The translations under genes and the position numbers were made by a program. Below the pieces are notes generated by a model that worked only from the letters and a program-made list of their open reading frames with translations, was not told where the DNA came from and did no database searches. 64,000 nucleotides of DNA from an uncultured Neglectibacter sp. (lineage in GTDB: Bacteria; Bacillota; Clostridia; Oscillospirales; Acutalibacteraceae): assembly GCA_946554335.1 (NCBI GenBank), contig CAMNSA010000005.1, forward strand, positions 62,001 to 126,000, in the 5' to 3' direction. This document shows, in pieces, positions 32,638-41,481 of the stretch (positions within the stretch are counted from its first letter, which is position 1; each line of letters begins with the position of its first letter).

Positions 32638-34116
32638 ATGAAATGCCAACAGATCATCACCTACAGCGCAAACGGAAAAGCTTATCCTCAGGAAAAGGAG
32701 CTGCCAGTCACTCTGGAGGCGGACGAGCCCAGACACCTGGAATCAGGCGTACTCAACCTCTATCCTGATATCACCTACCAGACTATCGAAGGCTTCGGCG
32801 GCGCCATGACGGAAACCTCCGCCTATCTGCTGTCTCAGATGACCCCTCAGATGAGGAAGCAGGCGCTGGAGAAGTTTTTCAGCATGGAAGGCTGCCGTAT
32901 GAGATTTATCCGTGTTCCCATGGACAGCTGCGACTACTCCCTGGAGGAATACACCGCCGTAAAAGATCCGATGAAGGACCCGGAACTTTCCACCTTCTCC
33001 CTTGAGCGGGATCAAAAGTATATCCTGCCCGTTCTCAAGGAGGCCATTTTCCTTTCAAAGGAGCCCATCTCCGTGCTTTTGAGCCCCTGGTCTCCCCCAG
33101 CCTGCTGGAAAACGCCTCCCGTCAGACCAAAAAACGACAAAGCGGTATACGGAGAACTGCCCGGAGCGCCGGAGAAAAGCATTGATTACACCACTCCCTC
33201 CCGCTGCAACGGCGGCAGCCTGAAGCCGGAGTATTACGCCTCCTGGGCAAAATATCTGACGCTGTTTGTCACTTCCTACCTCAAAGAGGGGATCCCGGTA
33301 ACCATGATGTCCATTCAGAACGAGTCCATCGCGGCCACCAACTGGGACAGCTGCGTCTGGACCGCCCAGGAACAGAAGGCCTTTCTGAAGGATCACCTCT
33401 ATCCGGAGTTTGAAAAGAACGGTCTTGTGGGCAAGGTCGGGATCTATATCTGGGACCACAACAAGGAACGGGTGCTGGAATACGCCCGAGAGATCCTGGA
33501 CGAGGTCACTGACAAAATGGTAGAGGGCTTTGCCTTCCACTGGTATTCCGGAGACCATTTCGAGGCGGTGGAGATGGCCGGGCAGAAGTTTCCGGGGAAA
33601 GTTTTGATGCTCAGCGAGTGCTGCGGCCTTCACGCGCCGGGACGCGTGGGAACGTTGGGCACAGAAGAGCTTGGAAAGACGCCCCAGGCTGTGGAATACG
33701 AGGACGCGGTAGACTATGCCCACGACATCATCGGCAACCTGAACGCCGGCATGAGCCGCTGGATCGACTGGAACCTCTGCGTGGACAAAGACGGAGGCCC
33801 CCGCCATGTGCCGGGCGGCTTTACCGCCAGCATGATCGTCAATGACGATCACAGCTTCCGCACCAATCTGACCTACGAATTTATCCGACACTTCTCTCAC
33901 TATATCCTGCCGGGAGCGGTGCGCATCGGCTTTTCCAGATGTGACAGTCGAATTGAAATGACGGCCGCCAAAAATCCTGACGGGACTGCGGCGGTAGTGC
34001 TGCTGAACAAAGGAAATGAGGACTTAGGCTACGCCATCCGCGTATGCGATAGAGTCATTCGCGTCCAGGCGCCTGCCAGAACTTTGAGTACACTGTTGCT
34101 GGATCTTCGGGACTGA
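32638..34116 (+). CDS. Glycoside hydrolase family 30 (glucosylceramidase-like)
   Basis: The 492-residue protein matches the GH30 (beta/alpha)8 barrel plus C-terminal beta domain. The catalytic acid/base is in SIQNES (E229) and the nucleophile in MLSECC (E327). Other family markers are YQTIEGFGGAMTETSAY and SPWSPPACWKT. It lacks a signal peptide, so it acts in the cytoplasm on imported beta-glucosides or related oligosaccharides. It is transcribed alone, with the neighbouring genes on the other strand, and its transcript probably ends at the hairpin at 34259. Confidence 0.92.
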   Translation: MKCQQIITYSANGKAYPQEKELPVTLEADEPRHLESGVLNLYPDITYQTIEGFGGAMTETSAYLLSQMTPQMRKQALEKFFSMEGCRMRFIRVPMDSCDYSLEEYTAVKDPMKDPELSTFSLERDQKYILPVLKEAIFLSKEPISVLLSPWSPPACWKTPPVRPKNDKAVYGELPGAPEKSIDYTTPSRCNGGSLKPEYYASWAKYLTLFVTSYLKEGIPVTMMSIQNESIAATNWDSCVWTAQEQKAFLKDHLYPEFEKNGLVGKVGIYIWDHNKERVLEYAREILDEVTDKMVEGFAFHWYSGDHFEAVEMAGQKFPGKVLMLSECCGLHAPGRVGTLGTEELGKTPQAVEYEDAVDYAHDIIGNLNAGMSRWIDWNLCVDKDGGPRHVPGGFTASMIVNDDHSFRTNLTYEFIRHFSHYILPGAVRIGFSRCDSRIEMTAAKNPDGTAAVVLLNKGNEDLGYAIRVCDRVIRVQAPARTLSTLLLDLRD

Positions 34117-34258
34117 TCAGGAAACAGCGACCAGGATCAAAAAGCCGCGCTTACAAAGAAGTCCCCGACGAAATGCTGAGTGTTCTAAAGGACAGCAGTC
34201 TGTGAACAGATGGGAGTTCGTCATACAAATTCCATGCTTGCTACGGTATAAGACAAAA

Positions 34259-34304
34259 CCACCCGAAGAAGAGAAAAGCAACTCTTTTTCGGGTGGTAGT
34301 TTTT
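34259..34304 (+). terminator. Terminator downstream of the GH30 gene
   Basis: CCACCCGAA...AAGAG / CTCTT...TTCGGGTGG is followed by TAGTTTTTATT. It lies inside the 381-bp element. Confidence 0.8.
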
Positions 34305-34313
34305 ATTATATAT

Positions 34314-34486
34314 AGTGATATTCTGTGCTACGGCACAGAGTGATATTTTTACTTCGTAAAAGTGATATTGAAACCTGCAGTTTCAGTGATATTATATTTG
34401 CCGTTAAACTGCCGCAGGCAATATCGCTTTGCGTAAACAAAATATCACTGCAAGGCAATATCACTCGCCGCAAGGCGAATATAACT
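34314..34486. repeat. Fishbone hairpin array: eight 9-bp repeats with intervening mini-hairpins
   Basis: Four direct copies of AGTGATATT (34314, 34339, 34361, 34385) are followed by four inverted copies: AATATCGCT (34419), AATATCACT (34441 and 34457) and AATATAACT (34478). Between neighbours lie small hairpins: CTGTGC-TACG-GCACAG, TTTAC-TTC-GTAAA, GAAAC-CTGCA-GTTTC, a larger central stem-loop, TTG...CAA, TGC-AAG-GCA and CGCC-GCAA-GGCG. Pairing of outer with outer and inner with inner copies gives a long stem with opposed side hairpins, a series of four-way junctions. No coding sequence is present. Confidence 0.7.
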
Positions 34487-34514
34487 GTCGGAGTGTCCTT
34501 CCGGACACTCCGAC
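34487..34514. repeat. 12-bp perfect hairpin closing the array
   Basis: GTCGGAGTGTCC / GGACACTCCGAC with a TTCC loop lies directly after the last array copy and before the right inverted repeat. It lacks a U-tract on either strand. It may serve as a weak terminator for the transporter gene (-). Confidence 0.6.
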
Positions 34515-34549
34515 AAGTCGGGGACTTCTTTGTGTTATGGAAGAAAGGG

Positions 34550-36169
34550 TCAAGCTTTTTCCTTCTTTTTCCCATTTACCAGCTTGATGACGAACAGGGT
34601 TCCTACCATCAAAAGCACCGCCACCGGCAGGGCGATGAGGGCATTGGGGAAGAAACCCGCCACCAGGTAAGCGACGAAGCTCACCCCTGCCGCCGTCAAG
34701 GCGTAGGGCAGCTGGGTGGACACATGATCCACATGGTCGCACTGGGCGCCGGCGGAAGCCATAATGGTGGTATCGGAAATGGGCGAGCAATGGTCGCCGC
34801 ACACCGCTCCGGCCATGCAGGCGGAAACACACACCACGCCCAGCGGGTCCGTCAGGGGGAACACACTCAGGGTGATGGGGATCAGGATCCCGAAGGTGCC
34901 CCAGCTGGTGCCGGTGGCAAAGGCCAGGAAACAGCCAATGAGGAACACCACAGCGGGCAGAAACGCCTGGAACGCTCCGGCAGAGCCCTTTACAACGGTC
35001 TCCACAAATTCCTTTGCTCCCAGAGAATCCGTCATGGCCTTCAGAGACCAGGCAAAGGTCAAGATCAAAATAGCGGGCACCATGGCACGAAAGCCCTCAG
35101 GGATACAGTTCATGGTCTCGCGGAAAGTCATGGTGCGGCGCAGGCAGTAATAAAGGATCGTAAAGCCAAGGGCAAACACGGAGCCCAGCATCAGGCCCAC
35201 GGAAGCGTCTGAATTGGAGAAGGCATCCACAAAAGAGGTGCCGGTAAAGAATCCGCCGGAGTAGATCATGCCGATGACACAGCAGACGATCAGCACCAGG
35301 ATGGGCAGCACCAGATCCAGCACGATCCCCTTTTCCTCTTCCTCCTGACCTTCCAGATTGGCGTAGGGATTTTTGCCGGAGAACAGGTCTCCCTTCTCTC
35401 TGGCGTTATCTTCAAAATGGGCCATCGGACCAAACTCCACCTTCATCAGCACCATGCCCACCATCATCACAACGGTGAGGATCGCGTAAAAGTTGAAGGG
35501 AATCGCCTGGATAAACAGGGAAAGACCGTTCCCATCCTCCACATAGCTGGCCACCGCCGCGGCCCAGGAGGAGATGGGAGCGATGATACACACAGGCGCC
35601 GCGGTAGCATCGATCAGATAAGCAAGCTTCACACGGGAAACCTTGTGCTTGTCAGTGACTGGACGCATTACGGAACCCACGGTCAGGCAGTTGAAATAGT
35701 CGTCAATAAAGATGAGCACGCCCAGAACAACGGTGGCAAGCTGTGCTCCGGCTCTGGTCTTGATATGCTTCGCCGCCCAGCGGCCGAAGGCTGCGGAACC
35801 GCCCGCCTTGTTCATCAGGCAGACCATGGCGCCCAGGATCACCAAAAACACTAGAATTCCGATGTTGTATCCGGAGGACAGGACACTGACGATACCGCCG
35901 GAAAACACATGCAGCACCGTGCCCTCAAAGGAATAGCCGGAATAGAGCAGACCGCCCATTAAAATTCCCACAAACAGAGAGGAATACACCTCTTTTGTGA
36001 TCAGGGCCAGGGCGATGGCCACTACGGGCGGAAGCAGCGACCAGGCCGTGGCATAAAATCCGCCTTGGGCCTCCGCGCTTTCTCCATTCCCCAATACCGC
36101 GGGGATCACCACTGCCGCCAACAGGATCACGGCAAGCAAGATCCCCTTTACCAGATTGGACTTCTTCAT
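34550..36169 (-). CDS. NhaC-family antiporter, probable lysine transporter LysW
   Basis: The 539-residue membrane protein from ATG 36169 (GAGGGAGAG upstream) has about 12 hydrophobic segments of the NhaC/LysW superfamily, including FIDDYFNCLTVG, GTSWGTFGI and CGDHCSPISDTTIMAS. By sequence alone it would be called a Na+/H+ antiporter. A lysine riboswitch lies directly upstream, and such riboswitch-controlled NhaC proteins were proposed to be lysine transporters (LysW). Uptake rather than export is implied by the OFF logic of the switch. It is transcribed alone. Confidence 0.85.
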   Translation of the reverse strand: MKKSNLVKGILLAVILLAAVVIPAVLGNGESAEAQGGFYATAWSLLPPVVAIALALITKEVYSSLFVGILMGGLLYSGYSFEGTVLHVFSGGIVSVLSSGYNIGILVFLVILGAMVCLMNKAGGSAAFGRWAAKHIKTRAGAQLATVVLGVLIFIDDYFNCLTVGSVMRPVTDKHKVSRVKLAYLIDATAAPVCIIAPISSWAAAVASYVEDGNGLSLFIQAIPFNFYAILTVVMMVGMVLMKVEFGPMAHFEDNAREKGDLFSGKNPYANLEGQEEEEKGIVLDLVLPILVLIVCCVIGMIYSGGFFTGTSFVDAFSNSDASVGLMLGSVFALGFTILYYCLRRTMTFRETMNCIPEGFRAMVPAILILTFAWSLKAMTDSLGAKEFVETVVKGSAGAFQAFLPAVVFLIGCFLAFATGTSWGTFGILIPITLSVFPLTDPLGVVCVSACMAGAVCGDHCSPISDTTIMASAGAQCDHVDHVSTQLPYALTAAGVSFVAYLVAGFFPNALIALPVAVLLMVGTLFVIKLVNGKKKEKA

Positions 36170-36188
36170 GTTCTCTCCCTCACTTAAC

Positions 36189-36216
36189 AAAAAAAGTCAT
36201 GACAACTGTCATGACT
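36189..36216 (-). terminator. Riboswitch-controlled terminator
   Basis: AGTCATGAC / GTCATGACT, loop of four, then seven T on the minus strand, just before the ribosome site of the transporter. It forms the off state of the lysine riboswitch. Confidence 0.88.
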
Positions 36217-36404
36217 CCACCCCGCAATCTGAATCACAACAGCGCTCCGCCCTCAAAGGAGGGCGACAGTCTGTGAGATCTTCTCCCACAGCCCGGCAAA
36301 AAGGGAGCCAGACCAGCCCTTTCACCTCGGCGAACTCCCCTTTCTCCCCTTTTCCCGTCTGAAGGAATGTCAAAAAGGATACTGATGTCATTCGCGCCTC
36401 TATC
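36189..36404 (-). promoter_or_regulatory. Lysine riboswitch (L-box) with expression platform
   Basis: The aptamer spans about 36404-36265 on the minus strand. It has the L-box signatures AGAGGCGCGAA...AGTA, AAAGGGGAG-TTCGCCGA, AGGGCTGGTCTGGC and CCGGGCTGTGGG. P1 pairs GATAG (36404-36400) with CTGTC (36269-36265). The 3' strand of P1, ACTGTC, is also complementary to GACAGT (36210-36205) in the terminator stem. Lysine binding should therefore free the terminator and switch the transporter gene off. Confidence 0.9.
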
Positions 36405-36418
36405 ATGCTAACGAGATA

Positions 36419-36447
36419 ATAGTAGTGGAAAATTCCGGAAAAGTCAA
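36419..36447 (-). promoter_or_regulatory. SigA promoter of the riboswitch-transporter transcript
   Basis: Minus strand: -35 TTGACT (36447-36442), 17-bp spacer, -10 TACTAT (36424-36419), 15 bp before the aptamer. Confidence 0.65.
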
Positions 36448-36500
36448 CTGTTTTCTTCCAAAACAGCCCAAATTCGAGGTTTTGGGCGTCGGATACTCAA

Positions 36501-36542
36501 AAGGGTCCTTACCCCCTTGCTTAAAAGGGAATAAGGACCCTT
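36501..36542 (-). terminator. Terminator after the mannitol dehydrogenase-family gene
   Basis: AAGGGTCCTTA / TAAGGACCCTT with inner CCCTT / AAGGG pairs and a TTTT tail on the minus strand, 30 bp beyond the stop codon. Confidence 0.85.
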
Positions 36543-36572
36543 GCTAACGACTGATTCCTAAAATCATCAAAC

Positions 36573-38189
36573 TCAGTTCAAATGTTCCGCGAGGGTCTCT
36601 CGTACCGCGCCCGGTCCCTTCAACATTTGCTCAAAAAGGGTGAGCACCCGGTCCGCGAGGCCGACTTCCCACAGATCGACGCCGAAAATGGAGGCGTCCT
36701 TCAAAATAGGTGAAGCCTTTTCCTTCAAAGTTTCCAAAGAAGCGCCGAAGCTCACCCCGGAAAGTGCTTCCCGCAAGGCAGAAAGCCGGGGATCCGCGCT
36801 TACGGAAAAGCTTTCCCCACTGTCGTCTATTCCCAAAAGATACCGCAGCCACCCGGCGAACACCAGGGGAATTCCAATCAAAGAGTCCACAGAAAGCTCT
36901 TCGGAAGCGAGATAGGCCTTCACGGTTTCCCCGTACCGGACAGAGAGCTTTTGGGAGGTGTCAGTGGCGATACGCTGCGGGGTGTCCGGCAAAAACGGGT
37001 TGGGGATCCGCACAGAGACCACCTCACTCAGGAATTTCTGAGGGGAAAGCACCTTCGGGTCTGTCACTACCGGAAGTCCCTCCACTTTGCCGATGCGCTC
37101 ACAGAGCTTTTTCAAAAGGGGATCCTTCATTTCCTCGGAAATAAGCGTATATCCCATCAGACATCCGAACACCGCCAGGGCCGTATGCAGAGGATTCAGG
37201 CAGGTACATACCTTCATGCGTTCGCAGGCGTTCACAGTGTCTCGGCTGGTGAAGAGAAAGCCCCCCTTATCAAGGGGCGGGCGGCCGTTTGGAAACGCGT
37301 CCTCGATTACCAGATATTCACACTCCTCCGCGTTGACAAAGGGTGCGGTGTAGGAGTTCTTTCCAGTGACCACCGGCTCCATTTCCTCCAAACCATCCCC
37401 TTGCAGAAGAGCACAGACAGAGGGATCCGGCCTTGGTGTGATCTTGTCGATCATCGTCCAGGGGAAGGAGACCCGCTTTGGGTCGCTGAGATAGGAAAGA
37501 AAGCCCTTTTGGACCTTTCCTCTTTCTTCCCAGACTTTCCCAAAGGCCTCCATTGCGGAAAACAGCTTTTCCCCGTTATGCGAGCAGTTATCCATGCTCA
37601 CCATGGCAAGGGGAAGCTCTCCGTTTTGAAAGCGTTCATACAAGAGAGAGGCGAGCCGTCCCAAATAGGTCATCGGCGCTTTGGGACCGTTTTCAAAATC
37701 GGCCTTCACAGCCGGAAGGGGGGCGCCGTTTTGATCCGCAAACACATAGCCCTTCTCCGTAATGGTAAAGGAGGCCATCTGAAGAGAGGGGTTCCGAAAG
37801 ATCTCGCGAAGCCGTGCAAAATCTTCCGATCCGGCATCCACTGCCGAAAGCGCTTCCGTCACACTTGCGATGACCTGCTTTTGAGCGGTGCCGTCCGCCT
37901 TGAGGGTCACGAGAATACTCAGATCATCAAAGGGCGAATATGCCCGGGACAAGATCTCCTCGTCATATCCCTCCGCCACGATGACGCCTCTGGAAACTAC
38001 GCCCGCATCCAAAAGCTCCTGCTGCACTCTGGCCTGAAAGGCGCGAAAAATATTGCCCGCTCCGAAATGAACCCAAAAAGGATCCTTTCCAGTCTCCTTT
38101 TTCACTTTCTCCCGGGAAAAGCGGGGCAGAGAAATGCCTCTGTCCTCCCAGAGCGCTCTGTTCTGAATCCCCAAGTCATTCAGCTTCAT
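36573..38189 (-). CDS. Mannitol dehydrogenase family, probable fructuronate reductase
   Basis: The 538-residue polyol-specific dehydrogenase has the N-terminal nucleotide-binding motif HFGAGNIFRAFQARVQQ and the catalytic region around SMDNCSHNGEKL, CTCLNPLHTALAVFGCLMGY and IGIPLVFAGWLRYLL. Length and motifs fit UxuB-like D-mannonate oxidoreductases, which reduce fructuronate to mannonate in hexuronate breakdown. No uxuA or uxaC gene is nearby. A hybrid sensor kinase gene ends 29 bp upstream, and the two are probably co-transcribed. The SD is AGGGGAGACG. Confidence 0.85.
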   Translation of the reverse strand: MKLNDLGIQNRALWEDRGISLPRFSREKVKKETGKDPFWVHFGAGNIFRAFQARVQQELLDAGVVSRGVIVAEGYDEEILSRAYSPFDDLSILVTLKADGTAQKQVIASVTEALSAVDAGSEDFARLREIFRNPSLQMASFTITEKGYVFADQNGAPLPAVKADFENGPKAPMTYLGRLASLLYERFQNGELPLAMVSMDNCSHNGEKLFSAMEAFGKVWEERGKVQKGFLSYLSDPKRVSFPWTMIDKITPRPDPSVCALLQGDGLEEMEPVVTGKNSYTAPFVNAEECEYLVIEDAFPNGRPPLDKGGFLFTSRDTVNACERMKVCTCLNPLHTALAVFGCLMGYTLISEEMKDPLLKKLCERIGKVEGLPVVTDPKVLSPQKFLSEVVSVRIPNPFLPDTPQRIATDTSQKLSVRYGETVKAYLASEELSVDSLIGIPLVFAGWLRYLLGIDDSGESFSVSADPRLSALREALSGVSFGASLETLKEKASPILKDASIFGVDLWEVGLADRVLTLFEQMLKGPGAVRETLAEHLN

Positions 38190-38218
38190 GCTTCTCGTCT
38201 CCCCTTTTCGATTCGTCC

Positions 38219-41200
38219 TTATCGCTTCAGGACCTTGTCCAGTGTTTCAAACAGCACAGGAATATTGATAGGCTTCGCGATATGGGCGTTCATGCCGTTG
38301 CGCAGGGCAGCCTGCCTGTCCTCTTCAAAGGCATTTGCCGTCATGGCGATGATCGGGATCTGAGCCAGGTCACGGTCCGGAAGATTCCGGATGGTCCTGC
38401 TCGCTTCATGACCGTCCATCACCGGCATCTGAACATCCATAAGGATCAGCTGGTAATACCCGGGCTTAGAGCGCCCCACCATCTCCACTGCGATCTTTCC
38501 GTTTCCGGCAATCTCCACCTGAAATCCGGCCTCCTTCAGAATCTCTTCCGCGATCTCCTGATTGAGCTCGTTATCCTCTACCAGCAGGATCCTGCCGGTG
38601 TGCCGGGGAGGCTTCAGAACCGTTTCATTCTCCGTTTCCTTTGTCTTCACCGTCACTACGGAATCCAGGCACCGCCTGAGCTCAGAGAGAAACAGGGGCT
38701 TGCTGCAAAAAGCGGTCACGCCCGCCTGCTTGGCCTCCTCCTCAATATCGGACCAGTCATAGGCCGTAAGTACGATGATCGGGGTATCTTCCCCTGTCTC
38801 CATGCGGATCCTTCTGGCCACCTCGATCCCGTTCATGTCCGGAAGGAGCCAGTCGATGATATACACGGAATAATTGTCATTTCGCGTGATGGACTGATGC
38901 GTGCGCAGCACCGCCTCTTTTCCGGAAAGCGTCCATTCTGCCCTCATTCCGAACTGCTGCAGCATGCAGGAAACCGTGTCGCAGGTGTTAAAGTCGTCAT
39001 CCACCACCAGGGCGCGGCAGTCCTTCAGCGCCTCGATCACTTGAGACTCTTCCGTGAGCTCATACAGCCGGAAGGTAAACAGCACCCGGATCTCAGTTCC
39101 TACCCCCAGCTCGCTTTTCACCTCGATCACGCCGTTCATCATATCCACGATATTCTTGGTGATGGCCATGCCAAGGCCCGTACCCTGGATTCCGCTGATG
39201 GTGGAATTGCTCTCCCGCTCAAAGGGATCGAAGATCCGCTCCACGAACTCCTCACTCATGCCGACACCAGTATCCTTAATCAGGAATTCGTAACTGGCGC
39301 AGCCCTCCGGCGCCTCCGGCGTTTCCATCACACGGATGCTGATTTCTCCCCCGGGAGGCGTATACTTTACGGCGTTGCTCAGAAGATTAAGCAGTACCTG
39401 ATTGAGCCTTAATTTATCGCAGTAGATCTCCTCGTGCTGGACATCCACCGCATCCATATAGAGCTCCAGCTGCTTCGCGTGGACATCCCCCTGCACGATA
39501 TTTCTCAGGCCGTGCAGGATCTCCGGCAGGCTGCAGGGTTTTTCCTCCAGATACATCTTTCCGCTTTCGATCCGGCTCATGTCCAGCACATCGTTAATGA
39601 GGCTCAGCAAATGGTTGCCGGAGGTCATGATCTTTTTTAGATACCCCTCTACCTGGTCCTTGTGCTCGATATGGTTGATCGCCAGAGAAGTGAAGCCCAC
39701 AATGGCGTTCATAGGTGTGCGGATATCGTGAGACATATTGGAAAGGAAGACTGTCTTTGCCTTGCTGGCCTGCCTGGCCTGCATCAGAGCATCTTCCAAA
39801 AGGCTTTTCTTTTCCATCTCCAGGCGAGTTTCCTCGTCCACGCTGCGAAATCCGAGAATCACGCTTTGGCTGTCTTCCCATTCGCCCAGGCGCACTGCCT
39901 TCATCTGGAAATAGCGAACCTCGCCGTTGCACAAGGTCCGGTAGTTAAGATAAAACACTCGCTTGTCGAAAAGCTCTTTGCTCAAGCCCTCGGAAGTCAG
40001 GGCCTGTTGGAATACTTCCCGATCGTCCGGATGGACGCATCGGCTGAGATATTCCTCCATGCACCGGTCCAGGGAAAGCTCGCCGGAAAACACGGGAGCG
40101 AGCATCTGATACCTGCAGTCGTTCATGCGAAGCGCATCGCCGTTTCCCGTTTTGAGGTCGAAGAAGCACACCAGATTATAATCGATGCTCAGCGCTTCCA
40201 CCAGCTCTGTCTGACGGCGCTCACGCTCCAGCTTCTCCTTCTCCTCCTGCAGCTTCTGGGTGGTGATGTCCAGAAGGAAGCGCTGATAAAACAGCTCTCC
40301 ATCCTCCTCCACCAGCTTTACATTGCCCATGACATGAAGGAGCTTATTGTCTCTGTGCAGCACACGGTACTCCACGCTCACATTGTCGCCGGGATTCTGA
40401 AGGGACTTGATCTGACGCCGAAGCTCCGGCTTATCCTCGTCCAATACAGAGGCGGCCACCATATCAAAGCCGCTGGCCTCCAGCTCTTCCTTGGACTCGT
40501 AATCCAGAATCTTCAAAGCGGCCCGATTGACGCTGAGGACCCGAGACCCGTCGAGGGTGTGGCACATCACGCCGGCGTCCATTGTGGTGAACAGCGTTTC
40601 CAGAGTCTGGTTCTTTCGAATGATCTCCTGTTCGTAGTCCCTCTCTTTAGTCACATCGATACCGATACCTACCGTACCGGCTACACTGCCGTCATAATCG
40701 TAAAGAGGAGATTTATAGGTGGTGAGCTGCCGCAGGCCCTCGCCGGTCTGGATAGTCTCCTCGGAAATGCAGGTCTCACGCTTGCTCATGACCTCCCGCT
40801 CAGACTCGATACAGGCGGGGTCGTCCTGCTCCACATCCCAGATATAGGCGTGACCTCTCCCCTGCACCTGCTCCTTGGTCTTGTTGACCACCTGGCAGAA
40901 GCTGTCATTCACCTTTTCGTGGATTCCGTCCTTGGTTTTATACCAGACAAGGTTTGGCACGCTGTTGATGGTAGCCTCCAAATACTGCCTCGCTTCCCAG
41001 AGGTCCTTTTCCTGTTTGGAGCGCTGCTGCCACCGTAAAAAACGGAACCGGATCTCTTCCTTCTCCATAGGGAGCACCCAGAGTTCGGACGCTCTGGAAA
41101 AGCAACCGCTGAGAAGAGGAAGCTGCTCCTTTTCCGCAAGAAGGATCACTTCCCCCAGCTTTCCCATTTCCGAAAGCGCCGGAAGAACATCCTCCTCCCG

Positions 41201-41368
41201 GCTGTCTGACAGATTCCAGACCACTACATCTGTTTTCTGCATCGCACCCTGAGGCAGTCCCAGGGAAAACTCATGGGTGAAGTTTTCCAAAACCGGCATC
41301 TCCCGGATCACATCAAAAGCCGCGCAGGGAGAGCCTGCCAAATAAAACTGTAACCGGCAATGATACAT
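38219..41368 (-). CDS. Cytoplasmic multi-PAS hybrid histidine kinase with two receivers
   Basis: From ATG 41368 (AGGAGGAAACAGGT upstream) the protein has 1049 residues and no transmembrane segment. Domains in order: a degenerate receiver-like region (1-120), three PAS-type domains (about 125-245, 255-370, 390-515), HisKA with FLSNMSHDIRTPMN (His near 547), HATPase motifs NLLSNAVKYTPP, IKDTGVGM and GTGLGMA, receiver 1 with YIIDWLLPDMNG, and receiver 2 with LMDVQMPVMDG. It probably senses an intracellular signal. No HPt or response-regulator gene is adjacent. The downstream mannonate-type dehydrogenase may be part of what it controls, which is inference. Confidence 0.88.
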   Translation of the reverse strand: MYHCRLQFYLAGSPCAAFDVIREMPVLENFTHEFSLGLPQGAMQKTDVVVWNLSDSREEDVLPALSEMGKLGEVILLAEKEQLPLLSGCFSRASELWVLPMEKEEIRFRFLRWQQRSKQEKDLWEARQYLEATINSVPNLVWYKTKDGIHEKVNDSFCQVVNKTKEQVQGRGHAYIWDVEQDDPACIESEREVMSKRETCISEETIQTGEGLRQLTTYKSPLYDYDGSVAGTVGIGIDVTKERDYEQEIIRKNQTLETLFTTMDAGVMCHTLDGSRVLSVNRAALKILDYESKEELEASGFDMVAASVLDEDKPELRRQIKSLQNPGDNVSVEYRVLHRDNKLLHVMGNVKLVEEDGELFYQRFLLDITTQKLQEEKEKLERERRQTELVEALSIDYNLVCFFDLKTGNGDALRMNDCRYQMLAPVFSGELSLDRCMEEYLSRCVHPDDREVFQQALTSEGLSKELFDKRVFYLNYRTLCNGEVRYFQMKAVRLGEWEDSQSVILGFRSVDEETRLEMEKKSLLEDALMQARQASKAKTVFLSNMSHDIRTPMNAIVGFTSLAINHIEHKDQVEGYLKKIMTSGNHLLSLINDVLDMSRIESGKMYLEEKPCSLPEILHGLRNIVQGDVHAKQLELYMDAVDVQHEEIYCDKLRLNQVLLNLLSNAVKYTPPGGEISIRVMETPEAPEGCASYEFLIKDTGVGMSEEFVERIFDPFERESNSTISGIQGTGLGMAITKNIVDMMNGVIEVKSELGVGTEIRVLFTFRLYELTEESQVIEALKDCRALVVDDDFNTCDTVSCMLQQFGMRAEWTLSGKEAVLRTHQSITRNDNYSVYIIDWLLPDMNGIEVARRIRMETGEDTPIIVLTAYDWSDIEEEAKQAGVTAFCSKPLFLSELRRCLDSVVTVKTKETENETVLKPPRHTGRILLVEDNELNQEIAEEILKEAGFQVEIAGNGKIAVEMVGRSKPGYYQLILMDVQMPVMDGHEASRTIRNLPDRDLAQIPIIAMTANAFEEDRQAALRNGMNAHIAKPINIPVLFETLDKVLKR

Positions 41369-41412
41369 ACCTGTTTCCTCCTGTATCATCAATTTGTCTA
41401 TAGAAGCTCCAG

Positions 41413-41435
41413 AAAAAAGTCCGGACGCTTTCCGG
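41413..41435 (-). terminator. Terminator after the 338-residue unknown
   Basis: CCGGA-AAGCG-TCCGG followed by ACTTTTTTC on the minus strand, 47 bp beyond the stop. Confidence 0.6.
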
Positions 41436-41481
41436 CGTGCGGGAAATAAGGGAGCGATCCTCCCGGATCAAAGCCGTCCCT

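Larger units (their letters stand above)
34153..34533. mobile_element. 381-bp MITE-like element with 17-bp terminal inverted repeats
   Basis: The ends are perfect inverted repeats: ACAAAGAAGTCCCCGAC (34153-34169) and GTCGGGGACTTCTTTGT (34517-34533). No protein is encoded. Inside are a terminator hairpin, the eight-copy 9-bp repeat array and a 12-bp hairpin. No unambiguous target-site duplication is visible (TTA occurs near both ends, but not at equal positions). The element fills most of the 433-bp gap between the GH30 gene and the transporter gene. Confidence 0.5.

Noticed and set aside
34314-34486. CRISPR array
   Set aside because: Repeats are only 9 bp, half are inverted, and spacers are short self-complementary hairpins. 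No cas genes are present.
34153-34533. Target-site duplication flanking the inverted-repeat element
   Set aside because: Only a TTA at unequal distance from each end is seen, so no clear duplication can be claimed.
38219-41368. Adjacent response regulator or HPt gene for the hybrid kinases
   Set aside because: None is present next to either kinase in this window.
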